Source: Ifrita kowaldi (Eukaryota > Chordata > Aves > Passeriformes > Cinclosomatidae). From it: a DNA stretch of 64,000 nt. The translations under genes were made by a program, and so were the position numbers. Shown one piece after another: positions 52,701-60,355 of the stretch (position 1 is the first letter of the stretch; each line of letters opens with the position of its first letter). The notes beneath the pieces are model-generated. The model did no database searches. It was not told the DNA's origin and saw only the letters and a list, made by a program, of their open reading frames with translations. The DNA is taken from the NCBI GenBank assembly GCA_013398055.1, contig VZRS01000290.1:62001-126000 (forward strand), read 5' to 3'.

Positions 52701-55700
52701 ATTCCACAGATTGCCTAGGCAGTGTCTTTGTTGGAAGGAAAATGTGGTCTTACTAGAATTTGTTCTGTGAATAGATGACATCTTTAAAAGTGGGTTTGTT
52801 TTCAATCTCTAAAATATATAGAAAACAAGTTTCACAAGCAAATATGACTTTGTACTGTTTGTTTTCTTCTGGTTTATGTAAATGATTTGTAATAACATTT
52901 GATGTTATTGTAAATGCCCAAGTTTTTATAATGTAAGTAGCTGGTGGGAGATGTCAGAGTATTTGAAGGCTGCCTTTGATCAGATAGTAAACTGAATTCT
53001 ACCAGGCAGTTACTTAATCTCTGACAAAAAGAGACATCAAAAAATTGATTTAACTTAGCAGCCATTGTCTGTAAAGTAACCATAATTACAGTTTCTGTGT
53101 GCTTGCAAATGTACTACTGCAAATCATGTAATTTATTGCTGGTAAAAGCATCGGTTTAATTCTTTTAAGAAATAAGATGTGAATTGTTTTATTTAAAGGA
53201 TTTAAAGGTGATAAAAGAAATCCTTGATGATTTTTCTTTTGGAATACCAGCTATCCTAAATGTCAGTTGTAGGATTATGAGGTGGTGCTCATTTAATGCA
53301 AATTAGGTGGGGAAGAAACCGTATCTCAGCCATAGTTTTGAATGAAACCATTTGAATTTTTTTTTAAATATTCAGGATTGCTTTCTAAGGTGTTTGAAGT
53401 AATTTATTATTAGATTCTGTAATAATAGCGCTCACCAAGTTATTATATTTCTTCCTTGTGCATATTATTTAGTAATTATGTTTGTATGTCTTCTCCTCTG
53501 ATGCCAACACCTGTCTCTGAAAGCAGTGTTTAAATGGGAGCAGTAGCCAGTTGAAAGGGCAGTGTGAGCTCTTTAAGGCCTAATTAAGAACTGAAAGGAA
53601 GATGAAGCAAGTAGGACAAAAGATGTGAAAGTAGCTTAGATGATATTCCCAGAGCAGAATTCCTCATTAGAACAATGAAGAAATGATCAGGGATTGCCAG
53701 GCCTTCATTTTATCTAACGTTGTTTCCTCTGGCTGGCAGTGTGTACCCCAACAGGGTTTTGTAGCTGAGACAGTCATTCTTTGCATGGCTTGTTGCTTGG
53801 AATTTTTTTTTTTCCTTAATAATTCATTATAAGATTATTGTTGCGCATTTAAATTGTGATATCTAAGGACATAGATGTTCTTTATGCATTCATATATCAT
53901 CTATCAGCCCAAACTGAACATATAAAATCTTCTTAATTTTAACAATATTAATTTCTAAATACTAGCATACTTCAGCTACAATTTACTTGCATAATTAATG
54001 TGATAAGTTATTCCCCCCCCACCCCTGAGATGTGTGTGGAGCATGTGTATGATAAAACATCTCTAAAACATATATATTACACACAATTTTCCAGTAAACT
54101 TGATAGCATAATTAAAGTCATCATTGCATCTTAATTCCTATTCCTTTGCCAAATCAGAAAATTAGGCAAACGCTGTATTTCAGACATATAAGTGTTAATG
54201 ATATATTTTCCAGTGTGTACAAAAATTTACTACCATAGAGTTTTACTTCCTTCTTGTAGAAGAAAACATGCTAAAAATATGACCACCAAGTGAAGTTATT
54301 TTCTCTCCTATACTTGCTGAAAATCGATTACTAACCAGTTTATAAATTTCATCAGGTTAGCCATTTTAATAAAGTGGGATTTATTGATTACTTACAGTCC
54401 CTTGACTTGGAAGTTTAAAATACTGAATATATGTCCATAAATGTGACATTAAATGTCACAAATGTAGTGAGAAACCCTTAAAGACACGTATTTTTGAGAG
54501 CTACTGTTAGAATATAATTGATGGAGAGAGGCTGATCTGTCACACTTCAGCCTATTTTCAGGGCACCATCACTTTTAATGAGGTTCATTTGAAAACTTTG
54601 TCCAGCTGCATATTTTAATGGGTCGACGTGTGCCAGTGTGCAAATATGGAGCTGTATGTAAAGGAAAGGAATGGGGCATGGAAGAGGAATGTGTATGATT
54701 GTTATCTGGTGTGCTTCTTAGCTGTGCAAGCTTTATAGTTTTAATGACATGCTTCTACTGTAAACCAAAGCTGTCTCACGTGTCCTCTTAGAAGTGCTGG
54801 ATTTTTTAGGTTCTGTATCTTCTAAATGTTTTCATTTCTGGATGAGATGAGGCATCCTGCTTAATGTGTCTAACAGTGCTGATGCTTCTATAAACCAACA
54901 CAAAAGAAGACATTCAAGTTTATAGTGTTTTGGATCACGTTGCTGTTTTTAAGATGACTAATTTGTCCATCTCTGCTAATACCTGCACTTACTGAGTCAT
55001 CAGAAATCATTACAGAAACAATTTTGTTTTCTCTACTGCTTAATTCTGGGCCTCTCCTGCTATAAAGCAAGCAAGGTCTTTTGTAAGTACACGTTTATTT
55101 CTACCTTAGGTGCTCTGGTGCAAGTAAGATGCAACCTTTTACCTTCACCTGAAATTTAAAACTGAAAGTTTTATTATGTGATTCAGAAGCGAAGGCCTGG
55201 AAAACCACTGGTGACTAAAAATATGAATATGAAAGACAGATGAGGGCTGATGTCATTTAGAGCTGAGTAAATGCTTTACTGTGATGCTCTCCAGAGGCAA
55301 AGACTCAGAGAAGTTACAGTAGGAGTTGAATTCTTAGGGCTCTTCCCTTGTTGTGCTATAATTAAGGTGGTTGGTTTCCCAAAATGGACCTGCCAGTTGT
55401 TGTTGTGGTTACTGCTTGTATGGTCACTGACTATGGCACACTGACTGTGTGTCCATCTCACTGAGGTTTTTTCCTGAGATGACAGTGTGGGAAATGTTCA
55501 TCCAGCTGGGCAGCGCAGCCCATCTCCAGTTGTCTGCTCCAGTGGGGGTGTTGGAGGGAAAAGTGCTGCAGAAAACAGAGGTGTTGGTGAAAGAAATCGT
55601 TTTTCATGTCAAGAGAGGCACATGAGAAACATAAAAAGCAATAACCAATCAATTTTCTGGGAACATTGAACTATTTAACAAAACCCGGTGTTTTTCTACA

Positions 55701-55939
55701 CTTACCTGCAGGAAGGAAATCCTTTCGACGCCACTGCAGGATACCGAAACCTCACTTATGAGGAGGTTCTGCAGGAGCTGGTGAAACACAAAGAGCAACT
55801 CAAGAAGAAGGACACCCACATTCGTGAGCTCGAGGATTACATTGACAATCTTCTGGTACGAGTGATGGAGGAAACCCCCAGTATTCTCAGAGTGCCATAT
55901 GAACCTTCTCGGAAAGCTGGCAAATTCTCCAAAAGCTGA
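28383..55939 (+). CDS. RAB11FIP2: RAB11FIP2, Rab11 family-interacting protein 2 (whole spliced CDS, five exons)
   Basis: Spliced as 28383-28735, 39398-39840, 40539-40998, 52077-52122 and 55712-55939, the exons give 1530 nt, or 509 residues plus stop. The known human protein has 512. Visible parts: C2 domain at about residues 10-120; a basic, serine-rich linker containing SAHSMSD, where S227 has the same number as the known MARK2-phosphorylated serine; NPF motifs at 320-322, 403-405 and 437-439, which in this family bind EH domains of EHD proteins; and a C-terminal Rab11-binding coiled coil at about 449-496 with the YID core at 477-479. In this family the C2 domain binds acidic lipids and phosphoinositides, the linker binds myosin Vb, and the C-terminus dimerises and binds Rab11-GTP on recycling endosomes. 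An in-frame TGA at 28338-28340 supports the ATG at 28383. No frameshift or early stop is seen. Confidence 0.97.
29071..29420 (+). other. RAB11FIP2: Candidate alternative terminal exon of RAB11FIP2
   Basis: A good acceptor (TTTTTCTTTGTTCTGCACAG) ends at 29070. Joined to exon 1 in phase, the segment completes Glu118, adds AIPPFNSYLSLNHA and stops at TGA 29114-29116, giving a predicted 132-residue protein that is almost only the C2 domain. A canonical AATAAA lies at 29397-29402, about 280 bases past the stop, followed by a GT-containing stretch. No good donor follows closely, so a terminal exon is more plausible than a cassette. This is inference from splice and poly(A) signals only; chance occurrence is quite possible. 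Confidence 0.35.
29397..29402 (+). terminator. AATAAA poly(A) signal candidate in intron 1
   Basis: An exact AATAAA followed by TTGTGTTTG. It would serve the candidate terminal exon starting at 29071, or premature intronic polyadenylation. AATAAA is common in AT-rich DNA, so confidence is low. Confidence 0.3.
29438..29468. repeat. Adenine runs (A10 and A15)
   Basis: Two A tracts, 29438-29447 and 29454-29468, are separated by GGAATT. They lie 36-66 bases after the AATAAA at 29397. They are simple repeats; no target-site duplication or retrocopy is visible beside them. Confidence 0.9.
30850..31570. promoter_or_regulatory. Small CpG cluster in intron 1, possible alternative promoter or enhancer
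   Basis: Ten CpGs fall within 30860-30930, including CGCCGCGG and GCTGCGCGC, and CpGs stay above the surrounding level to about 31560. The flanking intron has almost none. CACAAGATGG at about 30941-30950 resembles a YY1 site as found near some CpG-island start sites. A short + strand reading frame crosses the densest part, but I do not recognise it. Function is inferred from composition only. Confidence 0.35.
34366..34395. repeat. Imperfect (CA)n microsatellite
   Basis: CACGCACACACACATG followed by CTCGCACACACACTC, a dinucleotide repeat broken by two variant units, in intron 1. Confidence 0.85.
36943..37030. repeat. Ancient inverted-repeat element (sauropsid-type), with perfect 11-bp hairpin
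   Basis: The stretch begins GATTTGATCCAGCAATC and contains TTTTGCTGGAGTA, similar to a palindromic interspersed repeat I know from turtle and crocodilian genomes (…GAGTAAGGACTGCAGGATTTG type). Its centre is a perfect 11-bp stem: 36974-36984 pairs with 36990-37000 around a 5-base loop. Family name not assigned; matching is from memory of the pattern, not a search. Confidence 0.5.
39398..39840 (+). CDS. RAB11FIP2: RAB11FIP2 coding exon 2 (linker, myosin Vb and MARK2 region)
   Basis: The acceptor is CTTTAAG|G; the first base completes Glu118, followed by WFPLES, the end of the C2 domain. The exon covers residues 119-265 plus the first base of codon 266. The linker is basic (SPFAKLKDKMKGRK, residues 162-175) and contains GPQRLSSAHSMSD with S227. 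In human FIP2, residues of about 129-290 bind myosin Vb and Ser227 is the MARK2 site that affects epithelial polarity; conservation here suggests the same roles. The donor is GGTG|GTAAGT, phase 1. Confidence 0.96.
39841..40538 (+). other. RAB11FIP2: RAB11FIP2 intron 2 (698 bp)
   Basis: The boundaries are GTAAGT and TTTGCAG, phase 1. It is AT-rich, with one short tandem duplication at 39979-40009 and a T9 run near 40390. Nothing else is seen in it. Confidence 0.95.
39979..40009. repeat. Short tandem duplication (18-bp unit, 1.7 copies)
   Basis: GTAGCTCATAATT occurs at 39979-39991 and again at 39997-40009, an 18-bp period with TAGCTG-like spacing. Minor local duplication in intron 2. Confidence 0.85.
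40539..40998 (+). CDS. RAB11FIP2: RAB11FIP2 coding exon 3 (linker, NPF motifs 1 and 2)
   Basis: The acceptor is TTTGCAG|GG, completing Gly266 and reading on to SLKSPHRRTLSVDTSK. The exon covers residues 266-418 plus two bases of Ser419. It carries NPF motifs at residues 320-322 (KNPFEES) and 403-405 (STNPFMA), a charged lysine/glutamate helix (residues 342-353) followed by VSLFERVTGKK, and many Ser/Thr residues. NPF motifs in this family recruit EH-domain proteins such as EHD1 and EHD3 or Reps1. The exon also has NDPF (299-302), which is not an NPF motif. The donor is AAG|GTAGGT, phase 2. Confidence 0.96.
43870..43908. other. Cluster of TAATTA-type homeodomain core motifs
   Basis: Within 39 bases there are four overlapping ATTA/TAAT cores: CTAATTACT, AATTATTAA, TTAATTACT and CTAATTAAA. 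Either a homeodomain-binding cluster or simply degenerate AT-rich tandem sequence. Confidence 0.4.
44190..44290 (+). mobile_element. Worn MIR-like CORE-SINE fragment
   Basis: GGCTTTGGCTAAGTCTGTAAAATGGGGATGATAC followed, after a gap, by CTAAATGGAAAAATGAG resembles the well-known MIR body (…AAGTC…CTGTAAAATGGGGATAATA…). The match is partial and old; ends are approximate, and there is no visible target-site duplication. Confidence 0.55.
44931..45029. repeat. Minisatellite, 33-bp unit, three copies
   Basis: Three units start at 44931, 44964 and 44997, exactly 33 bases apart. Each starts G-T-(T/A)-ATTAACAAG and then diverges. Copies 2 and 3 share GTAATTAACAAGA exactly. Each unit carries an ATTA core. 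Confidence 0.8.
45153..45206. repeat. Purine/pyrimidine-alternating TG/TA tract
   Basis: AC-rich sequence is followed by GCGTGTGTCTGTG and TATACACGTATATGTATAC, including the perfect palindrome GTGTATACAC. Simple-sequence tract in intron 3 that could form cruciform or Z-like structure. Confidence 0.6.
47171..47185. repeat. T15 homopolymer
   Basis: An uninterrupted run of 15 T in intron 3. Confidence 0.95.
47286..47305. repeat. (TTTG)5 microsatellite
   Basis: Five perfect TTTG units followed by TTGTT, in intron 3. Confidence 0.95.
52077..52122 (+). CDS. RAB11FIP2: RAB11FIP2 coding exon 4 (46-nt microexon-like linker)
   Basis: This short exon completes Ser419 and encodes residues 420-434, SFNVNPSGIEDLRKKT from the split serine on. 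It is preceded by a long pyrimidine tract ending CCCCCTACAG and followed by the donor ACG|GTGAGT. Phases 2 in and 0 out agree with both neighbours. The reading resembles the human segment ending EDLRK before the third NPF motif, which is why I accept an exon this small. It is too short to be found by ORF length alone. Confidence 0.93.
52123..55711 (+). other. RAB11FIP2: RAB11FIP2 intron 4 (about 3.6 kb)
   Basis: The boundaries are GTGAGT and ACCTGCAG, phase 0. It is AT-rich, with a C9-plus-C5 tract at about 54013-54027. A slightly GC-richer patch at 55480-55570 has no supported exon. Nothing else is visible. Confidence 0.93.
55712..55939 (+). CDS. RAB11FIP2: RAB11FIP2 coding exon 5 (third NPF and Rab11-binding domain, stop)
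   Basis: The acceptor is TTACCTGCAG|GAA, phase 0. It encodes residues 435-509 and the TGA at 55937-55939. It begins EGNPFDATAGY, giving the third NPF motif (437-439), then a heptad-like coiled coil from TYEEVLQELVKHKEQ through IRELEDYIDNLLVRVMEE, and ends with SILRVPYEPSRKAG. The YID core (477-479) corresponds to human Tyr480/Ile481; changing the human isoleucine abolishes Rab11 binding. This is the most conserved part of the protein. The exon runs straight into a long 3' UTR. Confidence 0.97.
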   Translation, partial: EGNPFDATAGYRNLTYEEVLQELVKHKEQLKKKDTHIRELEDYIDNLLVRVMEETPSILRVPYEPSRKAGKFSKS

Positions 55940-56166
55940 GATAGTGGTACTTGAGGGTACTTTCTGCTGAATACATTAGTGGAAGGAGATCACAGTTTAA
56001 TATTTTGACTTCTCTTCATTCCTTTTCTCCTAAGAAATTCCAGGAAAATGGGGAGGAGAGACAATGGCGTGGGTTTTTTCCTTTTTGTTTTTTTAATCCA
56101 AACACTAGCAGGGCTGCCAAAAGTAGTATTCTGTTAGATTACCTAAGTAACTTTTTTTTTTTTTTT

Positions 56167-56193
56167 NNNNNNNNNNNNNNNNNNNNNNNNNNN
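56167..56193. other. Assembly gap (27 N) inside a T homopolymer
   Basis: The Ns are flanked by T15 (56152-56166) and T11 (56194-56204). The real sequence is probably one long U tract in the 3' UTR whose length could not be read. Confidence 0.95.
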
Positions 56194-56782
56194 TTTTTTT
56201 TTTTGAAAACACCTTTAGGTACAGAATACTTAAAATAGAGTTAATAATACATATTAAATATGTCCATGCAGTTTATATAATAGCTTAGTGTTCACCATGT
56301 GGCAGTTTCAACTGGGAAGCCTGTGCTGTTATGAATGTTTTCTTGAATGATTATTGGTATTAGGCAAATATATTGATTCTTTTCTTACAGCATGCCATCA
56401 AGACCACTGTTTTCAATCCAGTGTAGTACTCTACTAAACCTAAGTGTGGTTTGTTGCAATGGAATGTAGTTCTGCACATATTAGAGGAAAACAGTGATGC
56501 ACAATCCTTGCAGAGTAAATGCTGTATTCTATACAATGTGCTTTTTATATAACAATGTAAAAAAAACCCGTGCCATTTCTGTTGTGGCACATGCTGGAAC
56601 CAGTTATTTTACACTTAAATGCTGAATTTTGTGTATAATGAGTGAACTTTGGTAGTGAGCTCATGACATAAGGTTGTTTTGAGGATCTTTTTGTATGAAT
56701 TACTGCATGCCTTTTTATGTGTTAAAAGTACTTTGAACAGAGTTCACAGAGTCAGAGGTACAACTGGAGAGCTCAAGTATGG

Positions 56783-56788
56783 AATAAA
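56783..56788 (+). terminator. Proximal AATAAA signal in the 3' UTR
   Basis: GGAATAAAGA lies about 840 bases past the stop and is followed by a T-rich stretch (CTTTTGTTCAG). It could produce a short 3' UTR. Confidence 0.35.
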
Positions 56789-57736
56789 GATATGAGTACT
56801 TTTGTTCAGTCAAAGTCTACTGCGATGGAAATGTAGAAGAATTGGAGAGGCTGACTTAAATAGACACGGTAAATCAATTTAAGGTTGAGTTTTACATGAT
56901 ATATGTGTCTTAACTTTTTAAATCTTATGACAATGAAGTATATGCCTTTAGAAATAGGCCATGTTGCTTAAACACATATACTTAGGCTTTTCATTAAAAA
57001 TGTCTGTATTCCATGTAAATAGTTCTAAAAGTCAGTTTTCATTGAGGCAAATGAACGAAGAATGTAGTAAATATCTTCCTGATAATTTAAGGATTGTTTG
57101 TAAAATGATGTATCAAAAAGGTATCTGTTATTCAATGAATTGGAAAAATGTAGTGATGAAGGTATAATGGGAAAATACTGTAGGAGAACCCTCAAAATTT
57201 TAACATGAATAGATTTTAATTTTAATTTCCTTAGTAAGAGTCTTACTTGGATTTTCTTCTGCTGTGAAACAGTAAAATGTTATTTAAAAAATGTACAGAG
57301 AATATTTTAGATTAGGATTTAAGATAACTGTCTTCTCCTCTTCCTGCACCTGATCTGTTGGGTTTTTTTACAGCACCATGAAATGGCTGCGGCTGAGGTG
57401 ACCAAAAAACTTGAAATTGAATTCCAATTTTTTTCTTGTTGTTGTAAAAGATTTAAATATATTTTCATTTTTAAAACTGCAGAAATTGGTAATATCTTGA
57501 ATATGTGGAAGGGTTGAAAAAGTTCTGACTGCTTTGGTATTGGTCATTGGTATTGTAGGACAGCACATAATTATTCTTGTTACAAAAAAATCTTCTTTGT
57601 ACAAATATTCTCAGACTTCATTTACCTTTTTTTGGCTTTTTCTCCTTTATTTTCTTCTTTTATTTAGCAACTTCCTCCCGTCCCCATTTAGCACTGTCCC
57701 TATAATGTGTGCTGCCAGAGTTCCCAACCCACTGGT

Positions 57737-57760
57737 GGGATCCCTGAATGTAGGGATCCC
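57737..57760 (+). other. Perfect hairpin in the 3' UTR
   Basis: GGGATCCCT (57737-57745) pairs exactly with AGGGATCCC (57752-57760) around a 6-base loop. Each arm is also nearly self-palindromic. More GGATCC/GATCCC copies follow up to 57786. The local region is much GC-richer than the rest of the UTR. Confidence 0.6.
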
Positions 57761-58551
57761 TGTGCCTGGATGGATCCTGGGAGATCCCAACCCTGCCCAG
57801 TTGTAGAGCTCTGCATTTGTATTTCGTAGTGCAGAAATCCATCCCACACCAGGCAGTCTCTCTTTTGTTAGCCTAAGGATGTATCCAGTTTGGTACCTCA
57901 GAAACCACATGAATGTTCTTTTGACCCACTTAAAATCTCGATGACTGTAAATCTGTTGTAATATATTCAAAGTGCCAAAGGTTATGTACTAGGTTATGGT
58001 ACGTTTGCTGTTGGAAGTTGGGGTTTGCACTCAATTAGATTTTAATTTTCTGATTCCACCAAGATGTATTTCAGTTACTCAGTATTTCCATAGAAGCTCT
58101 TAAACATTTTCAAATGTTTGGCCGAAGCCAGCGGTTTTCTCATGTTGTTGATGGGGAAACATTCTGCAATTGTTTTGAATTTCACACTCATTTTCAGCTA
58201 ACTGGTATGAGACCAGCTCCAATATCCACAGTGCTTAAATCATACACACCAGTGAGGATTAACCACTGCACTAACCAGGGAATGTGCTCCAATGACTTCT
58301 CACATGCAAGCCAACTTTTAATTATTAAAATGAAACTCTACTATATTTAGCACCTCTGAAATCACTTCTTTTAGAATGTAAATGTAGAATATCAAACTGC
58401 ATAATTGACTAAAAGCAGATCATTTGACATATTTGCATACCGAGAACGATAAGCAGATTAAAGGTAGCGAAAAGATCAATTTTTGTGCATTAGTGAAGAA
58501 ATTTAGTGAAGCTTTGAATGCGCTATCTAGTCTTTATCTGATCTTTAAGTG

Positions 58552-58557
58552 AATAAA
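58552..58557 (+). terminator. Internal AATAAA signal in the 3' UTR
   Basis: GAATAAAAGC followed by CTTTTGTTTCT, about 2.6 kb past the stop. Possible intermediate polyadenylation site. Confidence 0.3.
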
Positions 58558-59467
58558 AGCACCTTTTGTTTCTAACAGTTTGTCAGGAAAGAGGGAAGAA
58601 CAACAAATGCAATTTATGAAAAGGTAAAGTTACTAAGAGAGGCAGAATGGGACATTACCAACTATGAAGATATTTTTATGGTGTTTATAGGTAAAGATAC
58701 AGGCTGCTTTTGGAGCAATTCTTGAAAGCTTACATACACATCATTTTCTGCTCAGAAAGAAAATTTTAGCATTTTCCTATATCCTGAGATTATTTTTAAA
58801 AAGCATCTTCACCACGCATGTATTTTTTGAACCATGCAGCTTTCAGATGAAAACTTCTCATACAGAGTAATTTGTATGTTGAAAACAAAGGAAGTTCTGT
58901 TTTTCCCACAGGATAAAATTCTAGACTTTCTTGCAGATCATTTTAAACCCATAAAAACTTGCCGCTTGTGGTCAGTCTTTCCTGCCCTTTAAAATATACA
59001 GATGAATATTTTGAACATCTCCATATTATTTTGATATTTTCTCTCATAAATTAGCATGAGTTCATCCATGCATGCACTATACTTTGAAATTATCCTTTGA
59101 AACAGCTCTGCTCATAGCCATGTATTCTGCTTACTTAAAAGGACAAATATGAAGGCCATACTTTAATGTAAATTGTAAGTCAGAAATATAAACTTTCTGC
59201 CATTCAAGAAGGATGTTTAATATTTATATACGTTACCTCTTGCTGCTGTATTTTACGTTTAGCTTGGTTTTCCACCTCCTAATGAATGTAGCATTCTCCC
59301 TAGATTATACATAACTACACTTATTGCTGTTGGCTCTGTGTCAAGAACTATTTGTAATTTTCCAGCTGTGGAAATGTTGCCTTGTATTTAGAAAGGTTTC
59401 ATGATTCAGGGACCTGATGAAAATCACGCTCATTAGATACTAGCCTGCATTTCTTTCTGTACAGGAT

Positions 59468-59866
59468 GCACTTTCTTAGATGCATCTTAAAACAAACAGA
59501 ACTGCTGTCTTAATGTGTTTACTGCTGCACTGGGGGTTTATTTACACTTCCAGCTTTAAAGAAAGATTATTGTCCTACATCAAGTATGTAAAGTGAGCTC
59601 ATGCTTTTCTGCGCTTTATGTACCATTGCTGTTGTAGATACGATAGAGGCATTAGCTGGGCTTTCACAATGGTGAATTTAGAGCATGTTGACTAACTTCC
59701 CCTTCTTTGAAGTACTTGCTGAAGGATTATAGCACTGCTGTGTTCATGATGCTAGATTTAAGGGTCTGTCAGCACTTTCGGTATGAAACCCTATTTTCAG
59801 GGATTTCTAACGTAAAAATTTCGATACAGTCACTGGAAGTATTTAATATGCAATAGGTAGCACTTT
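59468..59866 (+). promoter_or_regulatory. Three miR-17-family seed matches in distal 3' UTR
   Basis: GCACTTT, the complement of the miR-17/20/93/106 seed AAAGUGC, occurs at 59468-59474, 59772-59778 and 59860-59866. The last is followed by A, making an 8-mer site. They would be lost if upstream AATAAA signals are used. Function is inferred. Confidence 0.35.
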
Positions 59867-60305
59867 AATCTGTTTATGAAGGGGTTTGAGGTTTATTTGT
59901 GTTGAAAAGGTCACAGTTTCCTAAAGCATGGTGGGCATTTGCTTTATCTTTTATAATTTCTACGTTGAAGAAACCACTGTATGTTACAAGTGGCCGAGCC
60001 ATTCCTATTCATCTTAGAAGCTTCCAGATGTCTTGTATTACAATGTATTATAAGAAGCTGAAGATCCAGGTTATATAGGAAGTCTGTAAAAGATACGAAC
60101 ATTACTTATAACTTAAGGGTTTTATTTTGTCTCGTGCAATCAATGGGAGTTTGTCTACATTTAATAACGGTACAGAATCATAACTATATGCACTTGTGAG
60201 AACTATAAACTTAGAATGCATGAAAAACTTTATTTTTGTTCCGTTATTGCAACTTCAGATCCTTTGATTAAAATGTTATCTTAATATTTTTGTTTCTGTT
60301 CATTA

Positions 60306-60335
60306 AATAAATATTGCATGTCTAACACTAATAAA
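60306..60335 (+). terminator. RAB11FIP2: Paired AATAAA poly(A) signals, probable main 3' end of RAB11FIP2
   Basis: Exact AATAAA at 60306-60311 and 60330-60335, followed by a T/G-containing stretch at 60357-60390 (TATTTCTTGATTTGTG, TCTGTGTTATG). This is the strongest 3'-end arrangement downstream of the stop codon. Confidence 0.6.
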
Positions 60336-60355
60336 GCACCACAATGCACTACTGC

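Larger units (their letters stand above)
55940..60355 (+). other. RAB11FIP2: RAB11FIP2 3' UTR (about 4.4 kb, end inferred)
   Basis: Non-coding sequence follows the stop codon without a good intron. Internal AATAAA signals at 56783-56788 and 58552-58557 could give shorter transcripts; the paired signals at 60306 and 60330 are the most likely main end. It contains a T-run gap, a GGATCC-rich hairpin at 57737-57760, one Pumilio-type TGTAAATA (57014-57021) and three GCACTTT miR-17-family seed matches. Long, AT-rich 3' UTRs suit post-transcriptional control, but the extent is inferred from signals, not from transcripts. Confidence 0.65.
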
